This document shows, piece after piece, positions 9,833 to 18,370 of a stretch of DNA of 64,000 nt. The notes under the pieces were generated by a model. It was given only the letters and a program-made list of their open reading frames with translations. It was not told the origin of the DNA and made no database searches. Numbering within the stretch: position 1 is the stretch's first letter; each line of letters starts with the position of its first letter. Origin of the DNA: Pseudomonas sp. Leaf58 (GTDB lineage: Bacteria; Pseudomonadota; Gammaproteobacteria; Pseudomonadales; Pseudomonadaceae). A program made the translations under genes and the position numbers. The DNA lies in contig NZ_CP032678.1 of NCBI RefSeq assembly GCF_003627215.1, positions 496,001 through 560,000 on the forward strand, read 5' to 3'.

Positions 9833-10321
9833 GTGACTGAATATGCTTTAATTGATCCGGATATTGAGCCGTTTAACACAGTCCTGGGTGAATCAGGGGC
9901 TTCCCTGCAGATGCACATCATGCGTGGCACTGAATGCCGAGCTGGTGCACCGCTGGAGGACGGACAATGGGAGTATCGCCTCTTCGCCAACGGCGCTATC
10001 GCTCTTGTTCTCAGGGATGCGGTCAGTCGTATCCCGGTCAGGAATGAACTGGGCGAGACCATTCTGGCGTCCCCTGAGGCGATTTCTCTGTCCATGAACC
10101 TGCTCGCGCTCAAAGATCAGCAGCAGTTGGTACCGCTGGAAGTCGCCACCCGACTTGAAACCCTTTACCGGGCGTTGAAGGAAGCGCTGATCCAGGAGCA
10201 TTCCACCTTGATTCTCTCAGGGCTTGCGCCCGACCTGCGTGCGCGAAAACCTGCTGATCGCAGGGAAGGGCGTCTGCGCCCACACCGGGAAGCACACAGC
10301 ATTATTCAGATGGAAGGATAG
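9833..10321 (+). CDS. Orphan protein, GTG start, uncertain C-terminus
   Basis: 162 residues starting at GTG 9833, with AGGAGG just upstream. No domain recognised. After about 10225 the frame used here becomes AT-rich at third codon positions. Another frame (encoding RENLLIAGKGVCAHTG) keeps the GC-rich third positions typical of its neighbours, and stays open to 10424. The true C-terminus may therefore be in a different frame. No DLGL tail in either frame. Confidence 0.6.
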   Translation: MTEYALIDPDIEPFNTVLGESGASLQMHIMRGTECRAGAPLEDGQWEYRLFANGAIALVLRDAVSRIPVRNELGETILASPEAISLSMNLLALKDQQQLVPLEVATRLETLYRALKEALIQEHSTLILSGLAPDLRARKPADRREGRLRPHREAHSIIQMEG

Positions 10322-10371
10322 GGTTTTGTCCACTGGGTCGCTCGCGCTACCATGTATCAAAGGAGATCGCC

Positions 10372-11898
10372 ATGAAAGCTGCCGACAACGACCCACTGGT
10401 ACCGTTAAAAAACCTGCTGCATAGTCGCGCCGAAAAAGCCGCCCTTGCACTAGAGCCTGATGATGGGATTGGGCCGATCATGTGCAAACTGGTTGAGGCA
10501 GGGATCAAACTTGATGCGGACAAACCCGTAGCCAATGCCTGGGCCAAAATCCTGGGCTCGGTGCCGGCGATTCATGCGCTGCTGAGGGAGGGCGCTTCCC
10601 CCTACTGGGCATCCGCAGCGAAGGTTGAGAGCCGGTTCGGCGAACCACTGATCCTCGGCCATCATCCAGGCATTGCGTCATCTGCGAGCGCCCGTTCGAT
10701 GGTGCTGGCACTGGGCATGCTGCAGTGCACCTCAACACTGGCCACCAATGAGCACATGGTAGCCTCCAATCTGCTGCGCATGATGTTACTGGGCGTGATC
10801 ACTCCGTATCATGTGGCGACTGACCAAATCAGCCCTCGGTGGAAACAGCTGCTTTGCCAGCCCGCAGTGCAATTGGCGATTGCGGATGAACTCACCCGTC
10901 AGCCTGGCGGGCAGGCCTTGTTGGACAACCCGGAAAACGTCTTGAAAATGGGCGTGATGTTCCAACAGCTTGGCGCCCAGACTGTCGTTGAGGCACTGCA
11001 AGACCATCCTTTGGCGCAAGCGCTGTTTACGCCGAATGTCATCCGTGACGGCGCCGTGACCAACCTGGTCATCCTGAGCCTCGATCTGCCTGACGCAGAC
11101 AAGGTTGCCCAGGTGCATGAAGCGGTAGCGCGCTTTCTGGGGATTGAAGCACTCGATGAGATCTTCGATCAGGCCTTTGCCCACGCCTGCCAGACCCCAA
11201 TGACCAACGAAGGTACTGGTGTGGCAAGGAGGGTGTTATCTCTTCGCCTGGCCAACCTCTCGCAGCTGGGGGTGGGCTCGCAAGCACAACCTTGGCTCGC
11301 CCAGGCCGCTGCCTTCCCCCTGGATTCGGCTGATCCAGAATCTCAATTCCACCTGCAGCCGTTCTGGCTTGAGCTGGCCAGGTATCCTGAGCTCATGCAA
11401 GGCCCAACCCGGTTCCTGCAGCGCCTGACGGACAGTAGCTTCCTCAAGGGCACCCTGGATACTATGGGAGAAAACGCCTGGGCACAGATTTTCAGTGCTG
11501 CCTGGGGCACAGATGCTGCTCAATCGTCACATTTGGAAGTACTCACACGCCTGAATGCCCAGGAGCTAGCGTCATACCCTGTACTGCGCAAGGCCATGCT
11601 TGGCGTTATTGAGCGGGAGATCGTGCGACCCGAAGCGTCGTTGGCTTTCTTACAGAAAGATGATCTTGATAAAATCTGGGATGGCTATCGCAACGCTGCG
11701 GTGAAAATCTGCGGCATGGTTGGTCTGTACTTGGCGCCAGATTACTGCACAGAAGCCGCTGCGGCCTGGTTTGACCTGCTCAAACATGCCATCTGCCAGC
11801 AAGCAATGATTGCAAAGCTGCCTCGCGATCCCGTGTTGCTTGCTAAATTGGATGACGCAGGATTGGAATCAGCCTTGTCTGGGGATTTGGGCCTCTGA
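10372..11898 (+). CDS. Orphan helical protein with DLGL tail
   Basis: 508 residues from ATG 10372 behind AAAGGAGATCGCC, a clear ribosome site. No known domain; long amphipathic helices with many Leu/Ala suggest an alpha-solenoid (inference). It ends LSGDLGL, matching the shared tail. It is convergent with the ATP-grasp gene at 12075, and a large perfect hairpin lies between them. Confidence 0.8.
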   Translation: MKAADNDPLVPLKNLLHSRAEKAALALEPDDGIGPIMCKLVEAGIKLDADKPVANAWAKILGSVPAIHALLREGASPYWASAAKVESRFGEPLILGHHPGIASSASARSMVLALGMLQCTSTLATNEHMVASNLLRMMLLGVITPYHVATDQISPRWKQLLCQPAVQLAIADELTRQPGGQALLDNPENVLKMGVMFQQLGAQTVVEALQDHPLAQALFTPNVIRDGAVTNLVILSLDLPDADKVAQVHEAVARFLGIEALDEIFDQAFAHACQTPMTNEGTGVARRVLSLRLANLSQLGVGSQAQPWLAQAAAFPLDSADPESQFHLQPFWLELARYPELMQGPTRFLQRLTDSSFLKGTLDTMGENAWAQIFSAAWGTDAAQSSHLEVLTRLNAQELASYPVLRKAMLGVIEREIVRPEASLAFLQKDDLDKIWDGYRNAAVKICGMVGLYLAPDYCTEAAAAWFDLLKHAICQQAMIAKLPRDPVLLAKLDDAGLESALSGDLGL

Positions 11899-12023
11899 GC
11901 TGAAGATCTGGTTGACTTCGATTAGCATGGTCTGTCGCCGGCAGATCCTGAGCTCCGCTTGCCACTGGACTAACGCAAGATGCAGGCGTGCAACCAGAAT
12001 CAGGTGTGCGGGTTCCTGCAATG

Positions 12024-12068
12024 CTCAGCCGGGTTGCGCCTGGAAGCTAGGCGCATGCCCCGGCTGAG
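12024..12068. repeat. 45-nt two-part perfect hairpin between convergent genes
   Basis: Outer arms CTCAGCCGGG (12024-12033) and CCCGGCTGAG (12059-12068) are perfect. Inside, TGCGCCT and AGGCGCA pair around a GGAAGCT loop. There is no T-run, so it is not a standard intrinsic terminator. It may act as a bidirectional transcription stop or RNA stabiliser between the stop codons at 11898 and 12075. Confidence 0.7.
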
Positions 12069-12074
12069 TGGGGC

Positions 12075-12923
12075 TTAGCAACTCAAGTCTTGCTCAGGTT
12101 GCGTAATGATTCGAAAGTCCGCTTCGTTGCGGTAGCTGCGATGGCCCTCGGCCATGTCGATCAACCAGAGCTTGCCTTCCTTGTCCTTAAGAAAATCGAC
12201 ACTCCAGTACCCTTTGAGGCTGCGTGTAATGCGCTCTGAGGCGTTGATCATGAAATCTAGGTCTTTCCCTGTAGGGGTGGATATCGCCTTCAGGGCCTCT
12301 TGCCAGGCGGCAATGGACGGTTTTTGAATTGAATCGACTGGCCAGTACGGCTGGTATCCTTCGATGACGCCATCGCGAGCGAACACGCGGTACTCTTCCG
12401 TGACCGGCATTTGGCCCTCAAAGGCCGTGAAGACCGGGGCAACATCAATCATTTTTCGAACAACCAATTCGGGGGTGAATGTCTCAATGCCGTTCATGCC
12501 CTGGAAGTTGAGTAGCTCGCATACGTGAGCCAGGATCGTTTGCGGGTGGCCATCGGGCAAGGCACAGGCTTCTGACCAGTAATGCTTTGCGCTGGTGAAG
12601 GCCGTTTTGATGAACAGCGGGTAGCCATGCTCGGTACCGAACGTCTGAATGGCCTGCACCAATGCATCAATTTGAGTTTCAACCTGGGCATCGGCGGGTT
12701 TGCCGTCAAGCAGCGTGCTCTGAAGCTCTGGGCTCAGCGTGATCGTAGATGTCTTGGGATGGCGGATACCAGCCACTTCGACGGCGGGAAACCAGTTGGA
12801 GAATGCATTGGGGTTGGCCTGACAACGCTCGTAGGCTTCGGCCATCATGGTCTTCATTTGACTCTCGTCAAACTCAGGAATTACAAACAAACTGTCCAGG
12901 TCAAATGGGGTTTTTCCGGTCAT
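12075..12923 (-). CDS. ATP-grasp protein, D123-like
   Basis: 282 residues from ATG 12923 (MTGKTPFDLDSL), with GAGGG about 8 nt upstream. ATP-grasp signatures are PLFIKTAFTSAKHYW (nucleotide-binding lysine region), EEYRVFARDGVIEGYQ and YWSVDFLKDKEGKLWLIDMAEG, the last carrying the acidic Mg-binding residues. The pattern is closest to the D123/Cdc123-like branch, whose bacterial members are uncharacterised. The minus strand has AATATAGCT as a possible -10. It ends QDLSC, not the DLGL tail. The upstream ATG at 13010 lacks support. The substrate is unknown. Confidence 0.65.
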   Translation of the reverse strand: MTGKTPFDLDSLFVIPEFDESQMKTMMAEAYERCQANPNAFSNWFPAVEVAGIRHPKTSTITLSPELQSTLLDGKPADAQVETQIDALVQAIQTFGTEHGYPLFIKTAFTSAKHYWSEACALPDGHPQTILAHVCELLNFQGMNGIETFTPELVVRKMIDVAPVFTAFEGQMPVTEEYRVFARDGVIEGYQPYWPVDSIQKPSIAAWQEALKAISTPTGKDLDFMINASERITRSLKGYWSVDFLKDKEGKLWLIDMAEGHRSYRNEADFRIITQPEQDLSC

Positions 12924-13009
12924 TGCATAGCCCTCTTTAGTTAGAGCTATATTGGCATAATCAAGGTTTAAATTGGTAGAGGGGAGGGGCCATCCTGGCC
13001 AATGTTCCA

Positions 13010-13303
13010 TTAGGGCCGAGGCAATACGCCCATACTCTGGATATCTGCTTCAAGCTCTATAACCAATTCGGCGATGTCGGGATATTCCGATTTGAGCCAG
13101 GTGCTGCTAACGTAGAGGTGTCCCAGGTAGGCAGTAGTAGGGCTACCGGTTTGCTCGCAGGCCGAGATAGCAATCATGGCTTCATTTTCAGCGTCGGCGA
13201 GCGCTGCCGGCAACAAGATCAAGCCGTCCTCGGTGATGGCGAACGACCGGGCCCATTCTGGATAGCGGGTGTCAGATGTATTCTGCGTTACATACCATTT
13301 CAT
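13010..13303 (-). CDS. Small orphan protein
   Basis: 97 residues from ATG 13303 (MKWYVTQNTS), with GTAGG just upstream. No recognised domain; mixed alpha/beta composition. It lies 86 bases upstream of the ATP-grasp gene on the same strand, so they could share a transcript. The start at 13390 has no ribosome site. Confidence 0.6.
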   Translation of the reverse strand: MKWYVTQNTSDTRYPEWARSFAITEDGLILLPAALADAENEAMIAISACEQTGSPTTAYLGHLYVSSTWLKSEYPDIAELVIELEADIQSMGVLPRP

Positions 13304-13428
13304 GTTACCTACTTCACCCTCGTACCTGAGAAAGCGCCGCATGTTAGCGACTACTGTCCAAAATTGATACCCACTATGTGCGGCAAGCACGATCCATCAA
13401 GGATGGCATTTAGCCACAAGGTGCCCCT

Positions 13429-14216
13429 ATGAAAACCGTACAAAGCGCCTGTTTTCTCGCGAGCTTGCTGGCAGATGCCACCACTGGCCGGCTGATGCCA
13501 GCAGACATGAATCGCCCCTATGTTTGGGAAAAGGCGCATGTAGAGACCCTGTTTGATTCAATTTTGAAGCAAATCCCGATTGGTAGTTTCTTGTTGTGGC
13601 AACCAAACGGAAAGGCCAACCTGTCTCAGCTTTCACGCAGCCGGCTTGGGCCTGTCGCCATCCTCAAGGATCTGCAAAGTCATACCCCGCTCAGCCTGCT
13701 CCTGGATGGCCAGAACCGCCTTGCCTCTCTGATGTGGCTGGCGAATATGAGGCCAGATTTGGTCACCGCTCAACTGTCAGGCACAGAGAAAGCCACGTGG
13801 GGATCGGGGGAGGCGCTGGTGTTTGACGGGGATACAGGTTCTGTAATCTTTGTTCCCAGTGCTTTGGCACAAGAGGGGTTGCGCGTGCCCGCATGGATGC
13901 TGATGCGCTCAATTTCAGCGGAACAGTCTGTGGCTACGCAAAAGGGTCTCGGCAACTGTACCTGCATTGGGAGACGTTCAAGTCGGAACACGAAATCGAT
14001 CTGTTCCTTACACAGTTTGAAGCCGCTGCAGAGGCCTTCAGGGATGCCAGGGTCACCGTGACCACCATTGAGGATGCGACAGCAGAAGAAGCCAGAGCGA
14101 TTTTCCTCAGGATCTGCCGTGTTGGCGTACAAATGAGCCAAGTTGATTTCGACCGGGCGGTAGGTTGGACACCTAAACCACCGGCAGATGTTTCTCCTGA
14201 GCCTGAATGTCCGTAA
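13429..14216 (+). pseudogene. DUF262-family protein, split by a -1 frameshift
   Basis: The N-terminal part in frame from 13429 has the DUF262 layout: RPYVWEKAHVETLFDSIL, IPIGSFLLW and the nuclease-like LLLDGQNRLASL. After about 13940 the coherent protein continues in the -1 frame, with LYLHWETFKSEHEIDLF, EEARAIFLRI and VQMSQVDFDRAVGW, and stops at 14216. DUF262 proteins are DNase- or ParB-like and often belong to phage-defence systems. At 13941-13947 the zero-frame codons read A-AAG-GGT. This has the X-XXY-YYZ form of a slippery site but with G in the Y position, which is unusual. A one-base deletion in the AAAAGGG run is the simpler explanation. The annotated main frame alone would give a truncated 210-residue protein with a nonsense tail. 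Confidence 0.7.
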
Positions 14217-14253
14217 GATGTGCGTATTTTCATCTCATTAAGGACACGCCGGC

Positions 14254-14985
14254 ATGACTTCTTACACCCCTGACAGTTCAAGCAATGACTTCGAGACGCT
14301 GTATAGGGCAGCTATCAACAGCGATGAAGTTGGGGGCGTAGCCCGCGATACGGCGCAGAAAGTCGTTGAGCGGTTCTTTGAGAACAAAAACGACGGACAG
14401 CTTTCAGACCTTACTGCTCAGATTCAGGAGGCAGCGGGTGATCGCAACATCGACCGCATCTTGAAACTTACGGAAGAGCTTAAAAGGGCCAAAGACACCG
14501 AGCATGAGCGGGCGATGCGCCTGGTGAAGTTCGCCGAGGAGTTCACATTCCAGGAGCTCTTGCAGGCTTTCCCTAGCGACTTCAAAGACCTGGCCTACGA
14601 AATTGGCCTGCTGGTGATCCAACACACCCAACAAGGCATCGCCAAAAGCAAGCGCCGTGGAGGCTCAGCGTCTGGATCCCGACGTGTCAGCCGGCACAAG
14701 TACCTGATCTCCAGGGGTGATCAGACCATTGAGGCCGTCAGCAACGTGGGCTCGCCGAAGAAGCCGGGGGCTGAGCGTGAATTCTTCGAGTTCATGGGCT
14801 TCACCGTCTCGGAAGACGGACGCTCGTTGCAACCGCCAACCTTTGTCAACATCAAGGGCGAGACGGTTACCATCGTGTCGAAGAAGGCTGTGATCGAAGA
14901 CCTGATGGCGGGCCATGATGCTTGGCTGAGCAAGGGCTACAGCATCAAGGTGCAGGAGCAGACACCTGAACCATCCGGTGCCTGA
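14254..14985 (+). CDS. Orphan protein: coiled-coil N-terminus with basic linker and C-terminal domain
   Basis: 243 residues from ATG 14254. Charged helices rich in Glu/Lys at about 15-125 suggest a coiled coil. A basic linker follows (KSKRRGG...SRRVSRHK at about 130-150), then a compact C-terminal domain (EREFFEFMGFTVSEDG, VNIKGETVTIVSKKAVIEDL). The architecture recalls nucleoid-associated proteins such as H-NS/MvaT, but I do not see their DNA-binding signature, so this is only a suggestion. A terminator at 15001 ends the transcript. Confidence 0.7.
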   Translation: MTSYTPDSSSNDFETLYRAAINSDEVGGVARDTAQKVVERFFENKNDGQLSDLTAQIQEAAGDRNIDRILKLTEELKRAKDTEHERAMRLVKFAEEFTFQELLQAFPSDFKDLAYEIGLLVIQHTQQGIAKSKRRGGSASGSRRVSRHKYLISRGDQTIEAVSNVGSPKKPGAEREFFEFMGFTVSEDGRSLQPPTFVNIKGETVTIVSKKAVIEDLMAGHDAWLSKGYSIKVQEQTPEPSGA

Positions 14986-14987
14986 TA

Positions 14988-15536
14988 TCAGTTCAGATCA
15001 AAGCCCCACGAGCCCGCCTCCGGGGCTTTTTTTCTGGCAGCTGACTTTTTGATCACGACATTGTCGTTGTCGTCATAGCTGATGATGCTGCGGGCTTCTC
15101 TCTTGAGCAGCTTCAAGCAATGTTCAGGGTTCAGCTCTGTCTCAGAAAGGGCAACGATGGTGATTCCCGTTGTCTTAACGAACATGAACATGTCGGGTTT
15201 GTTTTCGGTGCGCTCAGGGTGGAAGTAGCGCTCAGTATCGTAGAGGTTGGTAATGGACTTCTTGTATTTGAACTGGAAGAAAACCTCGCGTTTGCCTTCC
15301 CGCAGCTGACAACTGAAATGATCACCCACTTTGAATGAACCATTCATGATGTCGTCCCACACAGGATCTACGGCGGTGTTCAGTTTAAAGAAGTAGTTGC
15401 CATCCAGGGTCTCTTCATAGATGTAGGCAAATTGATTTGCCCGGAAGGCTTTGAGCAGCGCCGATTTGATGTCGCCGAAAACAAAGGTCATGCGTTGTTT
15501 TTCAGCTTTGATCTCAGCTTCAAGGGAAGGGTGCAT
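14988..15536 (-). CDS. Orphan protein
   Basis: 182 residues from ATG 15536 (MHPSLEAEIKAEKQRM), with GGAG 8 nt upstream; the longer start at 15572 lacks support. The middle is beta-rich with many aromatics (GNYFFKL, REVFFQFKYKK). It ends GFDLN, possibly a worn form of the shared tail. Its last codons overlap the terminator of the convergent gene at 14254-14985. Confidence 0.7.
   Translation of the reverse strand: MHPSLEAEIKAEKQRMTFVFGDIKSALLKAFRANQFAYIYEETLDGNYFFKLNTAVDPVWDDIMNGSFKVGDHFSCQLREGKREVFFQFKYKKSITNLYDTERYFHPERTENKPDMFMFVKTTGITIVALSETELNPEHCLKLLKREARSIISYDDNDNVVIKKSAARKKAPEAGSWGFDLN
15001..15033 (+). terminator. Intrinsic terminator of the 14254 gene
   Basis: AAGCCCC and GGGGCTT arms (15001-15007, 15022-15028) followed by TTTTT. 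It is embedded in the C-terminal codons of the convergent minus-strand gene. Confidence 0.85.
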
Positions 15537-15685
15537 TAGGGGTACTCCGCGTTCGAGTGTCGAGGGTACCACAGCAGAGGGGCGCGTTGTAGGTGGCGCG
15601 AAAGCAGGGTACGCCTGGCGAATGGCTGACTTGCTTCAAGCATGACAGAAGTCGAAGCCAGGTGTCATGAATATGTTCACAGAAA

Positions 15686-15762
<77 letters not shown>

Positions 15763-15775
15763 ATGAGGCAGTGCA

Positions 15776-15851
15776 TGGTAGCGAGTGTCGGACTCGAACC
15801 GACCTAACAGGGGAATGAACCCAGTGGCATCACCCGACCGCCGAACTCGCA
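15776..15851 (-). tRNA. CAT-anticodon tRNA with initiator-like features
   Basis: Cloverleaf on the minus strand with encoded CCA (15776-15778), T-arm GTCGG-TTCGAGT-CCGAC and anticodon CAT in loop TTCATTC. Two marks of bacterial initiator tRNA are present: three consecutive G:C pairs at 29-31/39-41 of the anticodon stem, and an unpaired 1:72 position (U:U). Unusual points are a U:U mismatch at 28:42 and a pyrimidine (T) at position 37. It may be an initiator-like tRNA or a decayed Met/Ile tRNA. Confidence 0.75.
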
Positions 15852-15913
15852 TAACATGGGTGTATGAAGCCCAGACTTCATTCCCGGCTAGCCAACCATA
15901 AACCTTATGGTCA

Positions 15914-15960
15914 GTAGTGGACAATGTTTTCAGGCGAAACACTCTCCACTACAGCCTGAA
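15914..15960 (-). ncRNA. Candidate H-type pseudoknot between tRNA genes
   Basis: Four short blocks occur in the order a-b-a'-b': GTAGTGGA (15914-15921), TTCAGGC (15929-15935), TCCACTAC (15945-15952), GCCTGAA (15954-15960). The 8-bp and 7-bp pairings are perfect and interleaved, which is pseudoknot topology. It lies in the tRNA operon between the small ORF at 16022 and the initiator-like tRNA. The role is unknown: processing, stability or translation control. Confidence 0.5.
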
Positions 15961-16021
15961 TTTCAAGTGGTTTCTTTCACTTGGCGCCCCAGGGTGCGCG
16001 AATTTAAATGACACTTGCAGC

Positions 16022-16207
16022 TTACTTGTGCAGCATATGCTGTCGCCAGATCTTGAGGCGAGCCAGGATCCTGTGGCGTTGGAGCCAATCGAAAATGTGT
16101 TTGCCGGCAAAAGCACCGAGCGAGAACACTGTCAGGGCGGTGACACACACTAAGACCATGACACTGACAATAACGGATTTGAGTGCAAAACCAACGCTAT
16201 TGAACAT
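16022..16207 (-). CDS. Possible small membrane protein inside tRNA operon
   Basis: 61 residues from ATG 16207. One hydrophobic segment (SVIVSVMVLVCVTALTVFSL) is followed by a basic tail (WLQRHRILARLKIWRQ), a plausible single-pass membrane protein. No clear ribosome site, and no family recognised. It lies on the tRNA-coding strand between tRNA-Gly and the CAT tRNA. It may be real or chance. Confidence 0.45.
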   Translation of the reverse strand: MFNSVGFALKSVIVSVMVLVCVTALTVFSLGAFAGKHIFDWLQRHRILARLKIWRQHMLHK

Positions 16208-16241
16208 GGAAGCACCAACATGAGTTGATGTAGCTGAAAGG

Positions 16242-16315
16242 TGGAGCGGGTACCGAGAATCGAACTCGGATAGTCAGCTTGGAAGGCTGGGGTTCTACCA
16301 TTAAACTATACCCGC
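16242..16315 (-). tRNA. tRNA-Gly (anticodon TCC)
   Basis: Acceptor GCGGGTA/TACCCGC, anticodon loop CTTCCAA, T-arm CCGAG-TTCGATT-CTCGG, encoded CCA. Confidence 0.95.
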
Positions 16316-16362
16316 GCATTCATTTGTTGATCGACATGGGAAAACAAGCCATTCAACTAAAA

Positions 16363-16449
16363 TGGTGCCCTGAGGGAGACTCGAACTCCCACACCATTGA
16401 AAGTACAACCACCTCAAGGTTGCGCGTCTACCAATTTCGCCATCAGGGC
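16363..16449 (-). tRNA. tRNA-Leu (anticodon GAG)
   Basis: Type II tRNA with long variable arm. Acceptor GCCCTGA/TCAGGGC, anticodon stem CAACC/GGTTG with loop TTGAGGT, encoded CCA. Confidence 0.95.
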
Positions 16450-16524
16450 TTTTGTTACTATTTCAAATCTTAAGCTAGATTTGATCTCAGGTCAACAGCC
16501 TAAGCTATTGATTTTCATCGAATA

Positions 16525-16614
16525 TGGCGGGCAAAAAGAGATTCGAACTCTTGGACGAGTTACCCCGTCGACGGTTTTCAAGACCGTAGCCTTAATCCAC
16601 TCGGCCATCTGCCC
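16525..16614 (-). tRNA. tRNA-Ser (anticodon TGA)
   Basis: Type II tRNA. Acceptor GGGCAGA/TTTGCCC (one wobble), anticodon loop CTTGAAA, long variable arm, encoded CCA. First tRNA of the promoter-proximal operon. Confidence 0.95.
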
Positions 16615-16862
16615 GGAAAGCATGGGCTGTTGTCAGCCAACACTTTGGTTTGTCGCTCGAACTGGGCCCGGTCGTGACTTCGGGCTGTAGAAACCACCAT
16701 CCTACTTATTGCTCAGTGGGGCGGTTCGGCTAGGTGATGAGGTCTTTCAGACATCGCCCCCACCGAAACGCTGAGCTTTTCTCTCCCTCGATTACCCGGA
16801 GCTGGTGGTTGCCGCTCTCTTGAATCCCGGAAAAGCTGCCTGACTACAGGCTTCCTTTCGAG
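16615..16862 (-). ncRNA. Structured leader of tRNA operon 1
   Basis: About 250 bases lie between the promoter at 16868 and tRNA-Ser. No convincing ORF or terminator. Complementary blocks suggest folding: CTCAG...CTGAG arms enclosing CGGT and ACCG-type segments (about 16711-16776), and CCTGTAGTCAGG near 16846. It may be a precursor leader removed on tRNA processing, or a separate small RNA. Confidence 0.4.
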
Positions 16863-16867
16863 TTCTC

Positions 16868-16896
16868 ACTATATTGTAATCGCTGAAGACCGTCAA
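16868..16896 (-). promoter_or_regulatory. Sigma70 promoter of tRNA operon 1
   Basis: On the minus strand, TTGACG (16896-16891), 17-bp spacer, TATAGT (16873-16868). It faces the Ser-Leu-Gly-(small ORF)-CAT-Arg tRNA series. Confidence 0.8.
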
Positions 16897-17122
16897 TACT
16901 CGATTTGATATTTTATTGATTCTACGAAACTTTCTGGAGGATGCTGCTGGGCCGCCCCTGCTAGCAGGTTATGCCAGGAGTGGGTGGGGGCGCTGTGCGG
17001 TAACAACATGGGGCAGAAATTTCTGGTGTGCCGAGGCAAGCCCGCGTAGGATTGCGCTTTCGGTTTATATTGCTTACCCCGACATTGACGAGCCGCTCCA
17101 CAGCCGGCCACAGGAGCTTAGA

Positions 17123-18328
17123 TTGACCACCCTTGAGAATCGGCTTCCCAGAGAATCGTTCAGTAAGGCGCTTGCGCGTATGTGCAAGAAGCTCGATGAG
17201 GCGCCTGAAAGGCTTGTTTTAGAGAAGTCAGCCTTCTCGGGAAATTTCGAAGCACGCATCACAATCACCAGCCTTTGGGTGGTTGGTTCCTATGCCCGAG
17301 GCGCTGAGCACTGCGGTGATCTGGATGTGGTGATAAATTGGCGGAGCGGCAATGGCCTGACACCATCCACTCAGGCAGTGAAGAATATCTTCTTTGGCCC
17401 GGTACCTCGCTTGCAGTGCTTTAGTGGAACACCCAAAAACAACAGCTCGTACGTCGCTTTCCCTGATGCGGTGAAAATATGGTCAGGGCCCGGCTGCAAT
17501 TGGGAAAAAGCTATCGAAAGCATCAAGGTTGTGCAGGGGGCAGGGCGGGAAGCGCGTGAGACAGATCTGATACCCTTGCGCCCATGCCAGATGAATTGCT
17601 GTTGGGATGGCCTTCACAATGTCGTCGAACAATTGAAGTCAGGGATCTTGGAGCAAGAATTTGTTGCCTTCACACCTGAAATGATCACTGCGGATGTTGG
17701 TGCAGATCTGGATCCCACGGCCCGGTACTTGTTCTCCCTTCAGAGCAAGAAGTCACAGGCTCTAATGCCGCCTATTGTTAGACTCATGGACAAAATAGAG
17801 CCCAACCTGAGGTGGTATTACGAAGGAGGCACGTCTCTTCGCTGCGGCGGAAGCCTGATTCGCCTGGGGTTGCCCTCAATCGATCTGCATCTCCTCATGG
17901 CGGACACCGGAGTCAGGCAATTGGTGATCATTCCCCACCTGAGCGCCCGTGGGCCAAATGGCGCCTGGATTTTGCGCAGGGGCCCCAACCACCCGGATGC
18001 ACTGACCTTCGGGCAGCGGCAGGCTTATGCATTCACGTGTGGTGGCAAGCCGGTGGTACAGGCGAATTATCAGGTCGACTCGATGCCGCATTCGATTTGC
18101 CTTCTTGAGCTGTACAAGTCGGAAAGCGCCGCCCAAAGAAAGCGTGGCAAGGCAGAGAAGGGACTGGCCGAAGAAGTGGCAATCAGTTCGATTCAAGGTC
18201 AAGAGCTCCTCAATTCCATCATGGGGGTGGATGCTGTGAAGATCGGACGCACCATTCACGCGCTCTCACCTCGCGCCAAAGGGGCGTTGAGAAAGCCGAT
18301 TTCAACAATCTTCAGCACTGTCGCTTAG
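17123..18328 (+). CDS. Nucleotidyltransferase-fold protein (pol beta superfamily)
   Basis: About 401 residues if translation starts at TTG 17123, chosen because AGGAG at 17112-17116 is well placed and a TATATT element lies near 17060. The open frame itself begins earlier (16916). The core signature GSYARG at 55-60 followed by DLD at 66-68 is the helix-turn and metal-binding pair of polymerase-beta-type nucleotidyltransferases. The rest of the protein is unfamiliar. It could be a tRNA-modifying or defence-type (MNT/CD-NTase-like) enzyme; sequence alone does not decide. It is the only large plus-strand gene inside the tRNA region. Start uncertain. Confidence 0.65.
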   Translation: MTTLENRLPRESFSKALARMCKKLDEAPERLVLEKSAFSGNFEARITITSLWVVGSYARGAEHCGDLDVVINWRSGNGLTPSTQAVKNIFFGPVPRLQCFSGTPKNNSSYVAFPDAVKIWSGPGCNWEKAIESIKVVQGAGREARETDLIPLRPCQMNCCWDGLHNVVEQLKSGILEQEFVAFTPEMITADVGADLDPTARYLFSLQSKKSQALMPPIVRLMDKIEPNLRWYYEGGTSLRCGGSLIRLGLPSIDLHLLMADTGVRQLVIIPHLSARGPNGAWILRRGPNHPDALTFGQRQAYAFTCGGKPVVQANYQVDSMPHSICLLELYKSESAAQRKRGKAEKGLAEEVAISSIQGQELLNSIMGVDAVKIGRTIHALSPRAKGALRKPISTIFSTVA

Positions 18329-18370
18329 GGATCATTGCTCGCGTGCTCGGCATGCGAACGACCTACTGGC

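Noticed and set aside
12024..12068. Integron attC site
   Set aside because: The hairpin lacks the conserved core sites (GTTRRRY/RYYYAAC) at its ends and there is no integrase.
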